This document shows, piece by piece, positions 44,809-45,974 of a stretch of 45,974 nucleotides of DNA. The position numbers were made by a program, and so were the translations under genes. Within the stretch, counting starts at the first letter, position 1. Each line of letters starts with the position of its first letter. Origin of the DNA: Sulfurihydrogenibium sp. (GTDB lineage Bacteria > Aquificota > Aquificia > Aquificales > Hydrogenothermaceae); contig NZ_DAIDMN010000003.1 in assembly GCF_027448985.1 (NCBI RefSeq), positions 1-45,974 on the forward strand. The letters run 5' to 3'. The notes below the pieces were generated by a model that did no database searches, was not told where the DNA came from, and saw nothing but the letters and a program-made list of their open reading frames with translations.

Positions 44809-45939
44809 ATGTCTAACTTATCAACCGACGTAAAATACAATAAATCAGGTCAAAAAATAGTTTCACCAGATTACCTACTTTTTGAAGCTCCAAGGGAAAA
44901 ATTTTTTATGACTGGTTCTGAAGCTGTTAAGGAAGCTGTTAAAAGAGCTACTGTAGATGCATCTGTATCTTATCCAATAACACCACAATCTGAAGCGGCT
45001 CACTTGATAGGTGAACTTTGGGTAGAAGGTTACGTTGGTGTTTATTTTAGAGGTGAGTCAGAATTTGGCGTTATGTCGGAAGTAGCTGGTTGTGCTCTTG
45101 CAGGAGCAAGAACAATAACGACAACTTCCGGTCCAGGAACTTTGAGGGCATTTGAAAACTTCCCTATGTGGGCAGGGACCAGAATACCTGTTCAACTTGT
45201 GTTGATGGCAAGAGGTGTAAATGCACCTTTATCAATACAGCCTGATAACTTGGAAGTCGGTTTTCTACTTGACACAGGATGTATGATTTGGTACGCTGAA
45301 AACGCTCAAGATTTGTTTGATATGATTTTAGCCGGGTTTGTTGTTGCAGAAAAACCAGCTGTACACGTTCCAATTATAACTGTGGTAGATGGATTCTTTG
45401 TATCTCATACAAGAGAAGCTATTATGCTTCCACCAGAAGATATAGCTCTTCCACCATACGACCCGAAAAAAGCACCTATGCCAGTAATAGACTTAGAAGT
45501 CCCTCCAGGTAGATTCTTAAGAGACCCATTTGTCATGAAATCAAACTATATATCTTATGCTACACACGCAAGCTGGCAGTTTGAGGTAAGAGCAGCAATA
45601 GAAAGGTCTAGACCTTACGCTAAACACTACCTTAGAGGATTAACTGAAGAGTTTGGAAATCCGGATGCGGAAATAGTGTTTGTTGCTGCGGGAACAGCTG
45701 CATCTCAAGCAAAAGAAGCAGCCAGGTTATTAAAAGATGAAGAAGGAATAGATGCTAAAGTTGTTAAACTAAAAACAATTAGACCATTCCCGTACGAAGA
45801 ATTAAGAGCAGCTGTAAAAAATGCAAAGTATATATTTGTTCCTGAGTTTAACGTTGTAGGATGGATGGAAAGGGAAATTACAAAATGGTTATATGGATAC
45901 TCTGATGCAACAGCGTTTTGGTTTCCAAATAAAGAGTGA
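44809..45939 (+). CDS. 2-oxoacid:ferredoxin oxidoreductase, alpha subunit
   Basis: 376 residues. FMTGSEAVKEAVKRATVDASVSYPITPQSEAAHLIGEL and TTTSGPGTLRAFENFP belong to the alpha (domain I/II) subunit of the pyruvate/2-oxoglutarate ferredoxin oxidoreductase family. A transketolase-C-like half ends near VPEFNVVGWMEREI. Together with beta and gamma (outside the window) it would carboxylate acetyl-CoA or succinyl-CoA in the reverse TCA cycle; the sequence alone does not settle which. The protein ends at ATAFWFPNKE, before the GGxxMP-type tail I would expect, so the C-terminus may be short. Confidence 0.88.
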   Translation: MSNLSTDVKYNKSGQKIVSPDYLLFEAPREKFFMTGSEAVKEAVKRATVDASVSYPITPQSEAAHLIGELWVEGYVGVYFRGESEFGVMSEVAGCALAGARTITTTSGPGTLRAFENFPMWAGTRIPVQLVLMARGVNAPLSIQPDNLEVGFLLDTGCMIWYAENAQDLFDMILAGFVVAEKPAVHVPIITVVDGFFVSHTREAIMLPPEDIALPPYDPKKAPMPVIDLEVPPGRFLRDPFVMKSNYISYATHASWQFEVRAAIERSRPYAKHYLRGLTEEFGNPDAEIVFVAAGTAASQAKEAARLLKDEEGIDAKVVKLKTIRPFPYEELRAAVKNAKYIFVPEFNVVGWMEREITKWLYGYSDATAFWFPNKE

Positions 45940-45974
45940 ACTGTGTGCATCGCAATGTGTGGGAATACAAGTGA

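Noticed and set aside
45937-45974. UGA readthrough (selenocysteine) at the alpha-subunit stop
   Set aside because: Only eleven codons follow before the window ends, no SECIS-like stem is visible, and codon choice there is unlike the gene.
1-45974. CRISPR arrays, rRNA and tRNA genes
   Set aside because: No regularly spaced repeats and no cloverleaf-like sequence seen in the short intergenic gaps.

Overview
The window (about 46 kb, visibly AT-rich, Lys/Glu-rich proteins) looks like a chromosomal segment of a chemolithoautotrophic, probably thermophilic member of the Aquificales, most likely Hydrogenothermaceae (Sulfurihydrogenibium/Persephonella-like). The reasons are the D/E/A subunits of a five-subunit-type 2-oxoacid:ferredoxin oxidoreductase (a reverse TCA cycle carboxylase), two kinds of inorganic-carbon uptake gene, a GH57 branching enzyme, KamA and an all-alpha dUTPase. 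The genus call is inference; no rRNA or tRNA gene is visible.

Layout. 1-600: 3' end of an AAA-ATPase/PD-(D/E)XK family protein, absent from the ORF track because its start lies outside. 617-8579 (minus strand): ubiD, DUF502, SDH-type protease, dUTPase, GH57 branching enzyme, a repeat-rich lipoprotein, kamA, tyrS. 8650-9102: mntA nucleotidyltransferase followed by a decayed hepT. 9170-10288: ccsA-like cytochrome c biogenesis gene, converging on ispD and a CPC-type metal P-type ATPase. 13287-18797: fabG-acpP-fabF-rnc-pdxJ-glmS. 18838-21642: molybdate operon modA-(di-TOBE)-modB-modC. 21635-24352 (minus): DUF3108-like protein, radC, BCAM0308-like zinc-ribbon protein and two tandem DUF29 proteins. 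24486-28421: dnaE carrying an in-frame 139-residue mini-intein. 28436-31669: mlaE-mlaF-mlaD with a lipoprotein gene running on in the mlaD frame. 31656-35793: frameshifted GT9 glycosyltransferase, GT39-like transferase, mtnC and a second mlaF-like ATPase. 35816-37548: a tnpB-only IS200/IS605-type element with a candidate omega RNA in its 3' end. 37555-43861: inorganic-carbon locus dabB - small membrane protein - sbtA - sbtB-like PII - dabA. 43898-45939: D, E and A subunits of the ferredoxin oxidoreductase.

The last third forms one physiological unit: DabAB (CO2/bicarbonate trapping) and SbtA with its PII-like partner concentrate inorganic carbon directly upstream of a CO2-fixing ferredoxin oxidoreductase. 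The tnpB element sits exactly at the 5' edge of that unit, so its RNA guide would be read from the start of dabB.

Across the window the palindrome TCCGGA is strikingly frequent (about 64 by hand count, against roughly 4 expected from base composition), often at the cost of otherwise uncommon codons. It is sparse in the carbon/oxidoreductase block (3 in the last 10 kb). I read this as a genome-wide motif under selection and a possible sign that the carbon block was acquired laterally.
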